Of a stretch of 64,000 nucleotides of DNA, positions 8,889 through 17,279 are shown piece by piece (the stretch's first letter is position 1; each line of letters begins with the position of its first letter). The notes under the pieces are model-generated. The model was not told where the DNA came from. It made no database searches and saw nothing but the letters and a program-made list of their open reading frames with translations. Position numbers and translations under genes: made by a program. Source of the stretch: Halomonas sp. GFAJ-1 (lineage in GTDB: Bacteria; Pseudomonadota; Gammaproteobacteria; Pseudomonadales; Halomonadaceae); NCBI GenBank assembly GCA_002966495.1, contig CP016490.1, positions 248,001 through 312,000 on the forward strand. Direction: 5' to 3'.

Positions 8889-9758
8889 TTAGCGACGGCC
8901 AGCCTGTTCCATGACTTCTTTAGCAAAGTCGACTTCTTCTTTCTCGATGCCTTCACCCACTTCAAAGCGGGTAAAGCCAACGACTTCACCACCGGCCGCT
9001 TTCACAAACTCAGCCACGGACTGGTTCGGATCTTTAACGAACGGCTGCTCGGTCAGGCTGTTTTCAGCCAGGTACTTCTTCAGACGACCACCCACCATCT
9101 TCTCAGCGATCTGCTCTGGCTTACCGGCCATATCTGGCTGGGCCATGATGATCGCTTTCTCTTTGTCCAACTCTTCCTGGGGCATATCTTCAGGATGAGC
9201 GACTGACGGGTTAATCGCGGCCACGTGCATAGCGACGTCTTTAGCGGCTTCGCTGGTGCCGCCTTTCAGCACGGTCAGAACACCAATGCGGCCGCCGTGA
9301 ACGTATTCGCCCACCAGACCACCTTCAACGGCATCCACGACAACGGCACGACGTACGCCGATGTTCTCGCCAATCTTCTGAACGAGCTGCTCGCGAGCAG
9401 ACTCAAGGTCGCCTGCCATGACCGCTGCAACATCTTCGTTTTTCGCCGCAAAGAATGCATCAGCGATCTTGTTGGTGAACGCGATGAAGTTGTCGTCACG
9501 AGCAACGAAGTCGGTCTCGGAGTTGATTTCAACCATCACGCCGTAGCTGCCGTCTTCGGCGACACGGGTAACCACCGCGCCTTCTGCTGCGGTGCGGCCC
9601 GCTTTCTTAGCGGCTTTAAGACCAGAGCTTTTACGTAGATTCTCGATTGCGACTTCGATATCACCGTTGGTTTCAGTGAGTGCTTTTTTACACTCCATCA
9701 TGCCAAGACCGGTACGTTCGCGCAGTTCCTTAACCTGGGAGGCGCTGATAGCTGCCAT
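8889..9758 (-). CDS. tsf: Elongation factor Ts
   Basis: EF-Ts exchanges GDP for GTP on EF-Tu. The 289-residue protein has the UBA-like N-terminal domain (SASQVKELRERTGLGMMECKKAL), the core motif NSETDFVARDDNF containing the TDFV that contacts EF-Tu, and the C-terminal SLTEQPFVKDPNQSV block. It lies downstream of rpsB, separated by 218 bp that contain a terminator-like element, as in other gammaproteobacteria. Confidence 0.98.
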   Translation of the reverse strand: MAAISASQVKELRERTGLGMMECKKALTETNGDIEVAIENLRKSSGLKAAKKAGRTAAEGAVVTRVAEDGSYGVMVEINSETDFVARDDNFIAFTNKIADAFFAAKNEDVAAVMAGDLESAREQLVQKIGENIGVRRAVVVDAVEGGLVGEYVHGGRIGVLTVLKGGTSEAAKDVAMHVAAINPSVAHPEDMPQEELDKEKAIIMAQPDMAGKPEQIAEKMVGGRLKKYLAENSLTEQPFVKDPNQSVAEFVKAAGGEVVGFTRFEVGEGIEKEEVDFAKEVMEQAGRR

Positions 9759-9908
9759 GAGAATTCACCTCGGAAATGGTTCTAGCTGAGAGTTAAACGC
9801 GCCACAAAGTATAAGCTCGGTTGATGACCACCGCGACTTACTGTGCAGTGCGCTTGCCGGCGTTGCGTAACCGGCGTGTTCGGCCCGCTTGAGCGTACCC
9901 AAAGCGGG

Positions 9909-9931
9909 AAAAAGGGGGCATAAGGCCCCCT
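9909..9931 (-). terminator. Terminator-like hairpin in the rpsB-tsf gap
   Basis: Read on minus, AGGGGGC (9931-9925) pairs with GCCCCCT (9919-9913) around a 5-nt loop and is followed directly by TTTT. This is a full intrinsic-terminator layout located 45 nt after the rpsB stop and well before tsf. A partial terminator between rpsB and tsf is known in E. coli, and it lowers tsf relative to rpsB; the same role is inferred here. Confidence 0.8.
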
Positions 9932-9976
9932 CTTAACGCGATGCGGCCTCACTGCCCGCCGCACCTACTACCTTTC

Positions 9977-10729
9977 TTACTCGGCAGCAGCGTTAGTATC
10001 GGCGGAAGCGGCTTCTTCTTCAGCTACTTCGACGAACTCGTCCGGACGACCTTCTTTCGCGCGGTTACAGGCGTCAGCAATTGCTTTCACGTAGATCTGA
10101 ATAGCGCGGATGGAGTCATCGTTACCCGGGATCACGTAATCAACGCCATCTGGGTTGGAGTTGGTATCTACCACACCAATAACCGGGATGCCCAGCTTGT
10201 TGGCTTCGTTGATCGCGATGCGCTCGTGGTCGACGTCGATAACGAACAGTGCGTCCGGCAGGCCGCCCATGTTCTTGATACCACCGATAGAACGCTCAAG
10301 TTTATCTTGCTCGCGCGTTGCCATCAGAACTTCTTTCTTGGTCAGCTTATCGAACGTACCGTCTTCGCGCATAACTTCTAGCTCACGCAGACGCTTGATG
10401 GACTGACGAATAGTCTTAAAGTTGGTCAGCATGCCGCCCAACCAGCGATGGTTGACGAACGGCTGGCCAACGCGATTCGCTTCTTCTTTGATGATCTTGC
10501 TAGCGCTGCGCTTGGTGCCAACAAACAAAATTTTGTTGTTGGATGCCGCCATCTTCTCAATCACATCGACCGCTTCGTTCAGTGCAGGCAGAGTGTGCTC
10601 AAGGTTGATGATGTGAATCTTGTTGCGCGCGCCGAAGATGAATTTACCCATCTTCGGATTCCAGTACTTGGTCTGGTGACCGAAGTGAGCGCCTGCTTTC
10701 AGCAGGTCACGCATATTAACGTGAGACAT
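9977..10729 (-). CDS. rpsB: 30S ribosomal protein S2
   Basis: S2 binds the back of the 30S head-body junction. The 250-residue protein starts MSHVNMRDLLKAGAHFGHQT and contains WNPKMGKFIFGARN and FVNHRWLGGMLTNFKTI, the two best-conserved S2 signatures; it ends with an acidic alanine-rich tail (residues about 230-250). Ribosome site AGGAG lies just upstream of the ATG at 10729. It is expressed from a leader of more than 200 nt, described separately. Confidence 0.98.
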   Translation of the reverse strand: MSHVNMRDLLKAGAHFGHQTKYWNPKMGKFIFGARNKIHIINLEHTLPALNEAVDVIEKMAASNNKILFVGTKRSASKIIKEEANRVGQPFVNHRWLGGMLTNFKTIRQSIKRLRELEVMREDGTFDKLTKKEVLMATREQDKLERSIGGIKNMGGLPDALFVIDVDHERIAINEANKLGIPVIGVVDTNSNPDGVDYVIPGNDDSIRAIQIYVKAIADACNRAKEGRPDEFVEVAEEEAASADTNAAAE

Positions 10730-11079
10730 GGTAAAACTCCTGAAACTCGGGTTAGGCCTCCACGCACCCCATGGATCCGACCAAAGGCGTCGTTAAACGT
10801 CGCCAGCGGCACCCGGGACCATGTGCCGGTGCATGTGTGTTTTCAAGGCTTGCTGTTAAGCAGCGCAGGGGTATCCTTGCTGCTATCAAATTGCCTTCCA
10901 TCGATCACCCTGCCAGCCAAGAAGCATGGGATGGCGATTGCAGGAAAGCGCGCGGCTTTATACCATAGATCATTGCCAAGATGAAGTCACAGTCCATGTA
11001 ACGGCTTTACTTCGCCGCTCGCTTTTGCCGTTTATCACTTGCTGTCTACCACTTACTTACGAGCCCACATCGAGAATTC
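10730..11079 (-). promoter_or_regulatory. rpsB promoter and long 5' leader (rpsB/map divergent region)
   Basis: This 350-bp gap separates rpsB (minus) from map (plus). Read on minus, an extended -10, TGG followed by TATAAA, sits at 10957-10965, with a weak -35 (TTCATC) 17 nt upstream and a GC-rich discriminator (GCCGCGCGC) just after it. Such a discriminator is typical of promoters that ppGpp and DksA turn down. Transcription would start near 10950 and leave a leader of about 220 nt with local hairpins (for example GCACCGG against CCGGGTGC near 10810-10835). Autoregulation of rpsB-tsf by S2 through the leader is known in gammaproteobacteria. I saw no small ORF and no clear map promoter. Confidence 0.55.
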
Positions 11080-11871
11080 ATGAACGTTCCTATTAAGTCG
11101 CCTTCTGAAATCGAGAAAATGCGCGAGGCCGGGCGCCAAGCCGCCAGCGCCATTGAAATGATCACTCCGCATATAAAAGCGGGTATCAGCACGGGTGAAA
11201 TTGACCGTCTGTGTCACGCATATATTGTCAACGAGCTGGGCTCTACCCCAGCGCCGCTTAATTACCACGGTTTTCCTAAAGCCACCTGCACCTCGATTAA
11301 CCACGTGGTATGCCATGGCATTCCCGATGATGCCAAAAAGCTTAAGAACGGCGACATCATGAACCTGGACATTACGGTCAAAACCGCCGACGGCTATCAT
11401 GGCGACTCCAGCGTGATGTTCGTGATCGGCGAAACAATCCAGGGCGAGCGCCTGTGCCGGATCACTCAGGAGTGTTTATATAAAAGCATCGAACTCATTA
11501 AACCCGGCGTTCGCTTATCAGAACTTGCTCGTGTAATTCAAAAGCATGCCGAAGACCACGGCTACTCCGTGGTGCGCGATTTCTGTGGCCACGGCATCGG
11601 CGCTGACTTCCATGAAGACCCGCAGTTCTTACACTACGATGGTTATGCACCGGACGCGGATATCGCGCTGGAAGCAGGCATGTGCTTTACCATTGAACCG
11701 ATGATTAACGTCGGCGGCTACAAAACCAAGGTTCTGCGCGATGGCTGGACCGCTGTCACCAAAGACCGCAGCCTGTCAGCCCAGTGGGAACACACCCTGC
11801 TGGTCACCGAGTCCGGCGTTGACGTGCTAACCGCACGCAGCGACGAAGACTTTAGCTTTCTGAATCGCTGA
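11080..11871 (+). CDS. map: Methionine aminopeptidase type I
   Basis: Map removes the initiator methionine from nascent proteins. The 263-residue cytoplasmic enzyme shows the pita-bread metallopeptidase ligands: NLDITVKTADGYHGDSS (two Asp), GHGIGADFHEDP (His), MCFTIEPMI (Glu) and SAQWEHTLLV (Glu). It diverges from rpsB, the arrangement found in E. coli and Pseudomonas, and its TGA overlaps the glnD ATG by 1 bp. Confidence 0.98.
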   Translation: MNVPIKSPSEIEKMREAGRQAASAIEMITPHIKAGISTGEIDRLCHAYIVNELGSTPAPLNYHGFPKATCTSINHVVCHGIPDDAKKLKNGDIMNLDITVKTADGYHGDSSVMFVIGETIQGERLCRITQECLYKSIELIKPGVRLSELARVIQKHAEDHGYSVVRDFCGHGIGADFHEDPQFLHYDGYAPDADIALEAGMCFTIEPMINVGGYKTKVLRDGWTAVTKDRSLSAQWEHTLLVTESGVDVLTARSDEDFSFLNR

Positions 11872-14546
11872 TGCTACTCCACCACTACCGGTTCGAGCCG
11901 GACACCGCACTGTATGACCTTGACGCTTTTCGCACCGAGCTTGCAGGAGCACGCTCCCCCGTCGCGCCATTCAAGGCGGCGCTGCGGGAGCTGCAGGCCA
12001 GGCTAGATGAACAGTTCCGTGCCGGCGCCGACATTCGCAATCTTGTACGCGGCCGGGCGTGGTATCTTGATCAGCTGCTGGCCATTGCCTGGGCACAGCA
12101 CACCTGGCCTGATGATAGCGTCGCCCTGGTAGCAGTGGGCGGCTATGGCCGCGGCGAGCTGCACCCCCACTCTGATATTGATTTACTGTTTCTACTAGAG
12201 CGCGACGACGACATCCCCTACCGGGAGTCGCTGACCGCTTTTATCACTTTTTTATGGGACATCGGCCTGGAGATTGGCCACAGCGTGCGCTCTCTCAATG
12301 ACTGCGTGCGTGAAGCCGAAGCGGATGTCACGGTGATCACCAATCTTCTAGAGTCACGGCTGATTGCTGGCCCCGAGTGGCTACGAGAGCAGATGCGCGA
12401 GCGGCTTAACGCTGACAACCTTTGGCCTGCCAATCGTTTTTTCGAGGCCAAGTGGCAAGAGCAAATTACCCGCCACTACCGCTATAACAACTCTGAGTAT
12501 CACTTAGAACCCAACCTTAAAAGCTCACCCGGCGGGCTGCGTGATATTCAAATGATCGGCTGGGTGGCCAAGCGCCACTTTGGCACCGAACAGTACACGG
12601 ACATCGTCGCCAATGGCTTTATGAACGATGCCGAACTTCGCATTCTAAGCCAGGGCCAAGCCTTTTTGTGGCAGGTGCGTTATGCCCTCCACATGCTGAC
12701 AGGCCGCGCCGAAGACCGGCTACTGTTTGACCATCAGCGCACCATTGCTGAAATGTTCGGTTTCAAAGACACGCCTGAGCGCCTAGCGGTCGAACAATTT
12801 ATGAAGCGCTACTACCGGCATGTGACGGCCCTAGCAGGGCTTAATGACATGCTGCTGCAGCACTTTGATGAAGTTATTCTACGCGGCAAAGAATCACTGG
12901 AAACGGTGAAGCTCAACGAGCGCTTTGAAATGAAAGGCGGCTACATTCAGGTGCGTTCGCGCAGCCTCTTCCGCGAGCGCCCGGCAGCGATGCTAGAGCT
13001 GTTTTTACTGATGGCGAAACACCCTGAGATAGAGGGCGTGCGTGCGGACACCATTCGCTTAATTCGCGACCACCGTCACCAAATTGACGATCACTACCGG
13101 GAAGACCCGCGCCACCAGCGGCTGTTTATGGCCATTATTCGCGCACCGGGTAACGTTCCCCGCCAACTGCGGCGTATGAACCGCTACGGCATTCTCGGTA
13201 AATACCTGCCAGAGTTTGGCCGCGCCGTAGGGCTAATGCAGCACGACCTATTTCATATCTACACGGTGGATGCCCACACCCTGCGCTTGTTGAAATTTCT
13301 ACACGGCTTCCGTAAGCCCGATGCCAAAGGCGACTTTCCTGTGGCCGCCACGCTGATCCACCAACTGCCCAAGCTGGACTTACTCTGGATTGCCGGGCTG
13401 TTTCACGATATTGGCAAAGGCCGCGGCGGCGACCACTCTGAGATTGGTGCGCGTGATGTTGAGCACTTTTGCAAACGTCACCACGTTTCCCAGCGCGACA
13501 CCAATTTGGTGAGCTGGCTGGTAGAGCACCACTTATTAATGTCCATGACCGCCCAAAAGCGCGATATCAGCGACCCTGATGTGATCCGCGACTTTGCCCT
13601 GGTGGTTCGCGATGAAACCCGCCTAGACTATCTCTATGTGCTCACCGTAGCCGACATCAACGCCACCAACCCCACGCTATGGAACGGCTGGCGTGCCTCA
13701 CTGCTCCGCCAGCTCCACGCCGAAACCAAGCGGGCATTACGGCGCGGGTTAAATAACCCGCCTGACAGGGATGACTGGGTACGGGAAACCCGCACCGAAG
13801 CCCGCTCTTTATTGCAAACCATTGGGGTGGATAGCCACCAGATCGACCAGCTCTGGGAATCCCTGGGCGAAGACTATTTCCTACAGTACGCACCTAGCGA
13901 AATCGTTTGGCAAACCCAGGGCATTCTTGCTCATCAGCCCTCACCGCTGCCCCTGGTGCTGATCAGCGCACCCACCGCTGATATGGCGGAAGGCGGCACC
14001 AAAGTATTTATCCATACACGCTCGGTAGACGACCTTTTTGCCGCCACCGCGGCGGCCATGGAGCAGCTGGGGCTGTCGATTCACGATGCCCGCATTGCCA
14101 CGTCCCACAATAACTGGACGCTAAATACGTTTATCGTGCTTGATAACGTTGGCCAGCCTATTCGTGATCTTGAGCGTATTGAAGAGATGCGCCAGCACTT
14201 GGTGGAAGAGCTGGACGATCCAGACGACTACCCAGACATTGTCTCCCGTCACACGCCTCGCCAGCTGAAACACTTCAAGGTGCCTACCGAAGTGTTAATT
14301 GAGCAGGACCCAGCCAACGAGCGCACGCTTTTAGAGCTAACCGCGCCCGACCGCCCCGGCCTGCTTGCCCGGGTTGGGCGAATTTTCATGGAGCAGGATA
14401 TCGCCCTCTCCGCTGCCAAAATTGCCACCCTTGGCGAGCGGGTAGAGGACGTATTCTTTATTACCAATAAAGCGGGTGAGCCACTCACCGATCCAGAGCG
14501 CCAGCAGCAGCTGCGCGAGCGCTTGATTGAGGTATTAGGGGTTTAA
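11871..14546 (+). CDS. glnD: Bifunctional uridylyltransferase/uridylyl-removing enzyme GlnD
   Basis: GlnD senses glutamine and uridylylates or deuridylylates PII, setting nitrogen assimilation. The 891-residue protein has a nucleotidyltransferase motif GGYGRGELHPHSDIDLL (GG at 90-91, Asp102 and Asp104), an HD hydrolase domain with HDIGKGRGGDHSE starting near residue 512, and two C-terminal ACT domains that bind glutamine (about 705-790 and 815-885, the last with LTAPDRPGLLARVGRIF). All catalytic elements look intact and length is normal. It starts inside the map stop codon. Confidence 0.97.
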   Translation: MLLHHYRFEPDTALYDLDAFRTELAGARSPVAPFKAALRELQARLDEQFRAGADIRNLVRGRAWYLDQLLAIAWAQHTWPDDSVALVAVGGYGRGELHPHSDIDLLFLLERDDDIPYRESLTAFITFLWDIGLEIGHSVRSLNDCVREAEADVTVITNLLESRLIAGPEWLREQMRERLNADNLWPANRFFEAKWQEQITRHYRYNNSEYHLEPNLKSSPGGLRDIQMIGWVAKRHFGTEQYTDIVANGFMNDAELRILSQGQAFLWQVRYALHMLTGRAEDRLLFDHQRTIAEMFGFKDTPERLAVEQFMKRYYRHVTALAGLNDMLLQHFDEVILRGKESLETVKLNERFEMKGGYIQVRSRSLFRERPAAMLELFLLMAKHPEIEGVRADTIRLIRDHRHQIDDHYREDPRHQRLFMAIIRAPGNVPRQLRRMNRYGILGKYLPEFGRAVGLMQHDLFHIYTVDAHTLRLLKFLHGFRKPDAKGDFPVAATLIHQLPKLDLLWIAGLFHDIGKGRGGDHSEIGARDVEHFCKRHHVSQRDTNLVSWLVEHHLLMSMTAQKRDISDPDVIRDFALVVRDETRLDYLYVLTVADINATNPTLWNGWRASLLRQLHAETKRALRRGLNNPPDRDDWVRETRTEARSLLQTIGVDSHQIDQLWESLGEDYFLQYAPSEIVWQTQGILAHQPSPLPLVLISAPTADMAEGGTKVFIHTRSVDDLFAATAAAMEQLGLSIHDARIATSHNNWTLNTFIVLDNVGQPIRDLERIEEMRQHLVEELDDPDDYPDIVSRHTPRQLKHFKVPTEVLIEQDPANERTLLELTAPDRPGLLARVGRIFMEQDIALSAAKIATLGERVEDVFFITNKAGEPLTDPERQQQLRERLIEVLGV

Positions 14547-14558
14547 TATTTTTTGCAA

Positions 14559-14587
14559 CCCCGGTTAGGTTTGAGCCTACACCGGGG
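14559..14587. repeat. Inverted repeat overlapping the dapC promoter
   Basis: CCCCGGT (14559-14565) pairs with ACCGGGG (14581-14587), and the inner TAGG pairs with CCTA, leaving one bulged C and a 6-nt loop. It begins 13 bp after the glnD stop but has no T-run on either strand, so it is a poor terminator. It covers the -35 hexamer of the promoter for dapC, so it could be an operator or an end-of-transcript hairpin for glnD. Confidence 0.5.
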
Positions 14588-14599
14588 CTTGCCTATAAT
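14571..14599 (+). promoter_or_regulatory. Sigma-70 promoter for dapC
   Basis: TTGAGC (14571-14576) and a perfect TATAAT (14594-14599) are separated by 17 nt. Transcription would begin near 14606, about 31 nt before the dapC ATG at 14637. This placement argues against the longer reading frame that opens at TTG 14553, because that codon would be upstream of the transcript start. Confidence 0.75.
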
Positions 14600-14636
14600 C
14601 GACAGCCTACGCCCGCCAGCCATCAACGGACACGCT

Positions 14637-15833
14637 ATGAACCCTGACTTAAACGCTCTACATCCCTATCCGTTTGAGAAGCTGGCCGCCCTTAAAGCGG
14701 CGCTGACGCCACCGGCGGGACTGGAGCACATCCCCCTCACCATCGGTGAGCCTCAGCACGCCCCTTACCCAGCAGCGCTTGAAGCCCTGGTGGCCCACCA
14801 GTTGGAAATGGCCCGTTACCCAGCCACCAACGGCCTGCCGGCGCTACGCGAGACCATTGCCGCTTGGGCCACCCAGCGCTTTGGCTTAACCGAGCTTGAT
14901 GCCGAACGCCAGGTGCTGCCGGTGAACGGCACGAGAGAGGCGATTTTTGCTTTCGTGCAGGCAGCTCTCGATCGCAGCCGCCCTGCCAACGTAGCCGTGC
15001 CTAATCCGTTTTATCAAATTTACGAAGGCGCCACCCTGCTAGCGGGCGGGCAGCCACTCTACTTAGACTGCACCGCCGAAAACGACTTTCGCCCGGATTT
15101 TTCAGCGGTTGATGCCGCGACCTGGCGTGATGTGCAAATCGTGTTTATCTGTTCGCCGGGCAACCCCACCGGCGCGGTAACGCCGCTTGACGAGTTTAAG
15201 CAGCTAATTGCCCTGGCAGACGAACACGACTTTATCATCGCCTCTGACGAGTGCTACTCCGAGCTCTACCTGGACGAAAACACGCCGCCTCCGGGGCTTC
15301 TGCAGGCTTGCGCCGAGCTAGGCCGCGATGACTACCGCCGCTGTGTAGTCTTCCATTCGCTCTCTAAGCGCTCCAACCTGCCGGGACTGCGCTCTGGTTT
15401 TGTGGCGGGGGATGCGGACCTACTAGCCCCGTTTAAGCGTTACCGCACTTATCACGGCTGCGCCATGTCGCTGCCGCTGCAGCATGCCTCCATTGCCGCT
15501 TGGCAGGACGAAACCCACGTGCGTGCCAACCGCGATGCCTACCGTGAAAAATTCAGTGCGGTAACGGAGGTACTTGCTCCAGTGATGGATTTCCCCATTC
15601 CGGAAGCGAGCTTCTACCTCTGGCCTGCAGTGCCCGGCGGTGACGATATCGCCTTTACCCAGCGGCTGTTCAGCGAACAGCATGTGAGCGTACTGCCCGG
15701 CAGCTTGATGGGCCGCCCGGGGCAGAACAGTCATAACCCCGGTGCCGGTCGGCTACGCTTAGCGCTAGTGGCAGAACTTGAGCCAACGTTAGAAGCGGCC
15801 AAGCGCCTACGTCAATTGATCGAACTCAGCTAG
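14637..15833 (+). CDS. dapC: Succinyldiaminopimelate transaminase
   Basis: A PLP-dependent class I/II aminotransferase of 398 residues. Features are IGEPQHAPYPAAL near the N-terminus, PNPFYQIYEGA, the SPGNPTGAV motif, the SDECYSELY Asp that holds the PLP pyridine nitrogen, and the lysine region FHSLSKRSNLPGLRSGF. Family sequence plus position beside dapD and dapE supports N-succinyl-L,L-diaminopimelate as product in lysine/DAP synthesis, rather than another transaminase role. The promoter at 14571-14599 fixes the start at 14637. Confidence 0.92.
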   Translation: MNPDLNALHPYPFEKLAALKAALTPPAGLEHIPLTIGEPQHAPYPAALEALVAHQLEMARYPATNGLPALRETIAAWATQRFGLTELDAERQVLPVNGTREAIFAFVQAALDRSRPANVAVPNPFYQIYEGATLLAGGQPLYLDCTAENDFRPDFSAVDAATWRDVQIVFICSPGNPTGAVTPLDEFKQLIALADEHDFIIASDECYSELYLDENTPPPGLLQACAELGRDDYRRCVVFHSLSKRSNLPGLRSGFVAGDADLLAPFKRYRTYHGCAMSLPLQHASIAAWQDETHVRANRDAYREKFSAVTEVLAPVMDFPIPEASFYLWPAVPGGDDIAFTQRLFSEQHVSVLPGSLMGRPGQNSHNPGAGRLRLALVAELEPTLEAAKRLRQLIELS

Positions 15834-15841
15834 GAGGCTGC

Positions 15842-16183
15842 ATGCTGACGCTCTACATGATTAGCAACTGCGATACTTGCCGCAAGGCACGCAAAGCACT
15901 GGATGACAAAGCACTGCTTTATAAAACCCACGATCTGCGCAAAGACGGTCTTTCTGCTGCACTACTAGAACATATTTTACATCGCGTCCCCCTAGTCGAG
16001 GTGATCAACAAACGCAGCAAAACGTGGCGCGAACTTTCGGATGAAGAGAAAGATTACGACGCGAATTCGGCTCGTCAGCTGCTGCTCCAGCACCCCACCC
16101 TGCTCAAACGACCGCTGCTGGAGCTGGACGATGGCACTATTTTGATAGGCTACCGTGAAGGCGACTACGATAAATTAGGCTAG
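15842..16183 (+). CDS. ArsC/Spx-family thioredoxin-fold protein (YffB-like)
   Basis: The 113-residue product has the ArsC-family fold with CDTCRKARKAL near the N-terminus (a CxxC pair at residues 10 and 13) and the later LLKRPLLELDDG, where family members carry the cis-Pro and active-site Arg. True arsenate reductase activity is not implied; the E. coli relative yffB also sits directly before dapE and has no settled function. Here it lies between dapC and dapD with an AGGAGG ribosome site overlapping the dapC stop, so it belongs to the lysine operon. Confidence 0.85.
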   Translation: MLTLYMISNCDTCRKARKALDDKALLYKTHDLRKDGLSAALLEHILHRVPLVEVINKRSKTWRELSDEEKDYDANSARQLLLQHPTLLKRPLLELDDGTILIGYREGDYDKLG

Positions 16184-16253
16184 CGCCCTGACGCACACCC
16201 TCCCACTCTCTTCACACTTTTCACGCTCTTAAACACTTAAAGGATGACGCGTT

Positions 16254-17279
16254 ATGCTGAGCTTTGCGCTTGGAATTGGCACTCAAAATACCCAGGGCGA
16301 CTGGCTGGAAATTTACTACCCGGCTCCGCTGCTTAACCCCGCAGAAAGCTTAGTAGCCGCCGCTAAAGAAACGCTGGATGCGCCTACGGGAAATGCACCG
16401 GTCAGCTTCTTACCGGAAGATTGCACGCGCTTGGCCAAGGCGCTGGAAGCCGCTGGCCACCCGGAGCAAGCAGAGCTTGCCGAATCACTGGCAGCGAGCC
16501 ACCGCCCGCTGGTGGCCATGTTCCTGGAGACCGACCAAGCGCCGCAAACCGCCCCTGAGGTATACCTCAAACTCCACCTGCTTTCCCACCGTTTAGTGAA
16601 GCCTCACGGGCTGGATCTGACCGGCATGTTCGGCCTGTTACGTAACATTGCCTGGACAAACGAAGGCGCAATCGACATCGAAGAGCTGCCCGCCCGCCGC
16701 CTAAAAGCACGTTTGGCTGGCCGTGTGCTGTCAGTAGACTGCGTTGATAAATTCCCCAAAATGACCGACTACGTCGTGCCCACCGGCATTCGCATTGGCG
16801 ACACCTCACGCGTACGTTTGGGCGCCTACCTGGGTGAAGGCACCACCGTCATGCACGAAGGCTTCGTCAACTTCAACGCAGGCACCGAAGGCCCCGGCAT
16901 GATTGAAGGGCGCATCTCGGCGGGTGTCATGGTCGGCAAAGGCTCTGATCTCGGCGGGGGCTGCTCGACCATGGGCACGCTTTCTGGCGGTGGCAATATC
17001 ATCATTAAAGTCGGCGAAGGCTGCCTCATTGGCGCCAATGCCGGTATTGGCATTCCGCTGGGCGACCGCTGCACCATCGAAGCAGGCCTTTACATCACGG
17101 CTGGGTCAAAAGTCACCCTGTTGGACGACCAGGGCCAGGAAGTAAAGACCGTGGCCGCCCGCGAGCTGGCGAACCAGGATGATCTGCTGCTACGTCGTAA
17201 CTCGCAAAACGGTCGCATCGAGTGCCTGACCAATAAAAGCGCCATCGCGCTGAACGAGGCACTGCATGCCCATAACTGA
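16254..17279 (+). CDS. dapD: 2,3,4,5-tetrahydropyridine-2,6-dicarboxylate N-succinyltransferase
   Basis: DapD succinylates tetrahydrodipicolinate with succinyl-CoA. At 341 residues it is the longer Pseudomonas-type form, with an extra N-terminal domain ahead of the left-handed beta-helix (about residues 170-280, with repeats such as GTTVMHEGFVNFNAGTEGP and GKGSDLGGGCSTMGTLSGGG). The start has AAAGGA 9 nt upstream. The 3' end overlaps dapE by 14 bp. Confidence 0.96.
   Translation: MLSFALGIGTQNTQGDWLEIYYPAPLLNPAESLVAAAKETLDAPTGNAPVSFLPEDCTRLAKALEAAGHPEQAELAESLAASHRPLVAMFLETDQAPQTAPEVYLKLHLLSHRLVKPHGLDLTGMFGLLRNIAWTNEGAIDIEELPARRLKARLAGRVLSVDCVDKFPKMTDYVVPTGIRIGDTSRVRLGAYLGEGTTVMHEGFVNFNAGTEGPGMIEGRISAGVMVGKGSDLGGGCSTMGTLSGGGNIIIKVGEGCLIGANAGIGIPLGDRCTIEAGLYITAGSKVTLLDDQGQEVKTVAARELANQDDLLLRRNSQNGRIECLTNKSAIALNEALHAHN

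Noticed and set aside
15842..16183. Arsenate resistance gene
   Set aside because: Although ArsC-like in fold, it is embedded in the dap operon and no ars genes are near; the YffB-type relative has no shown arsenate activity.
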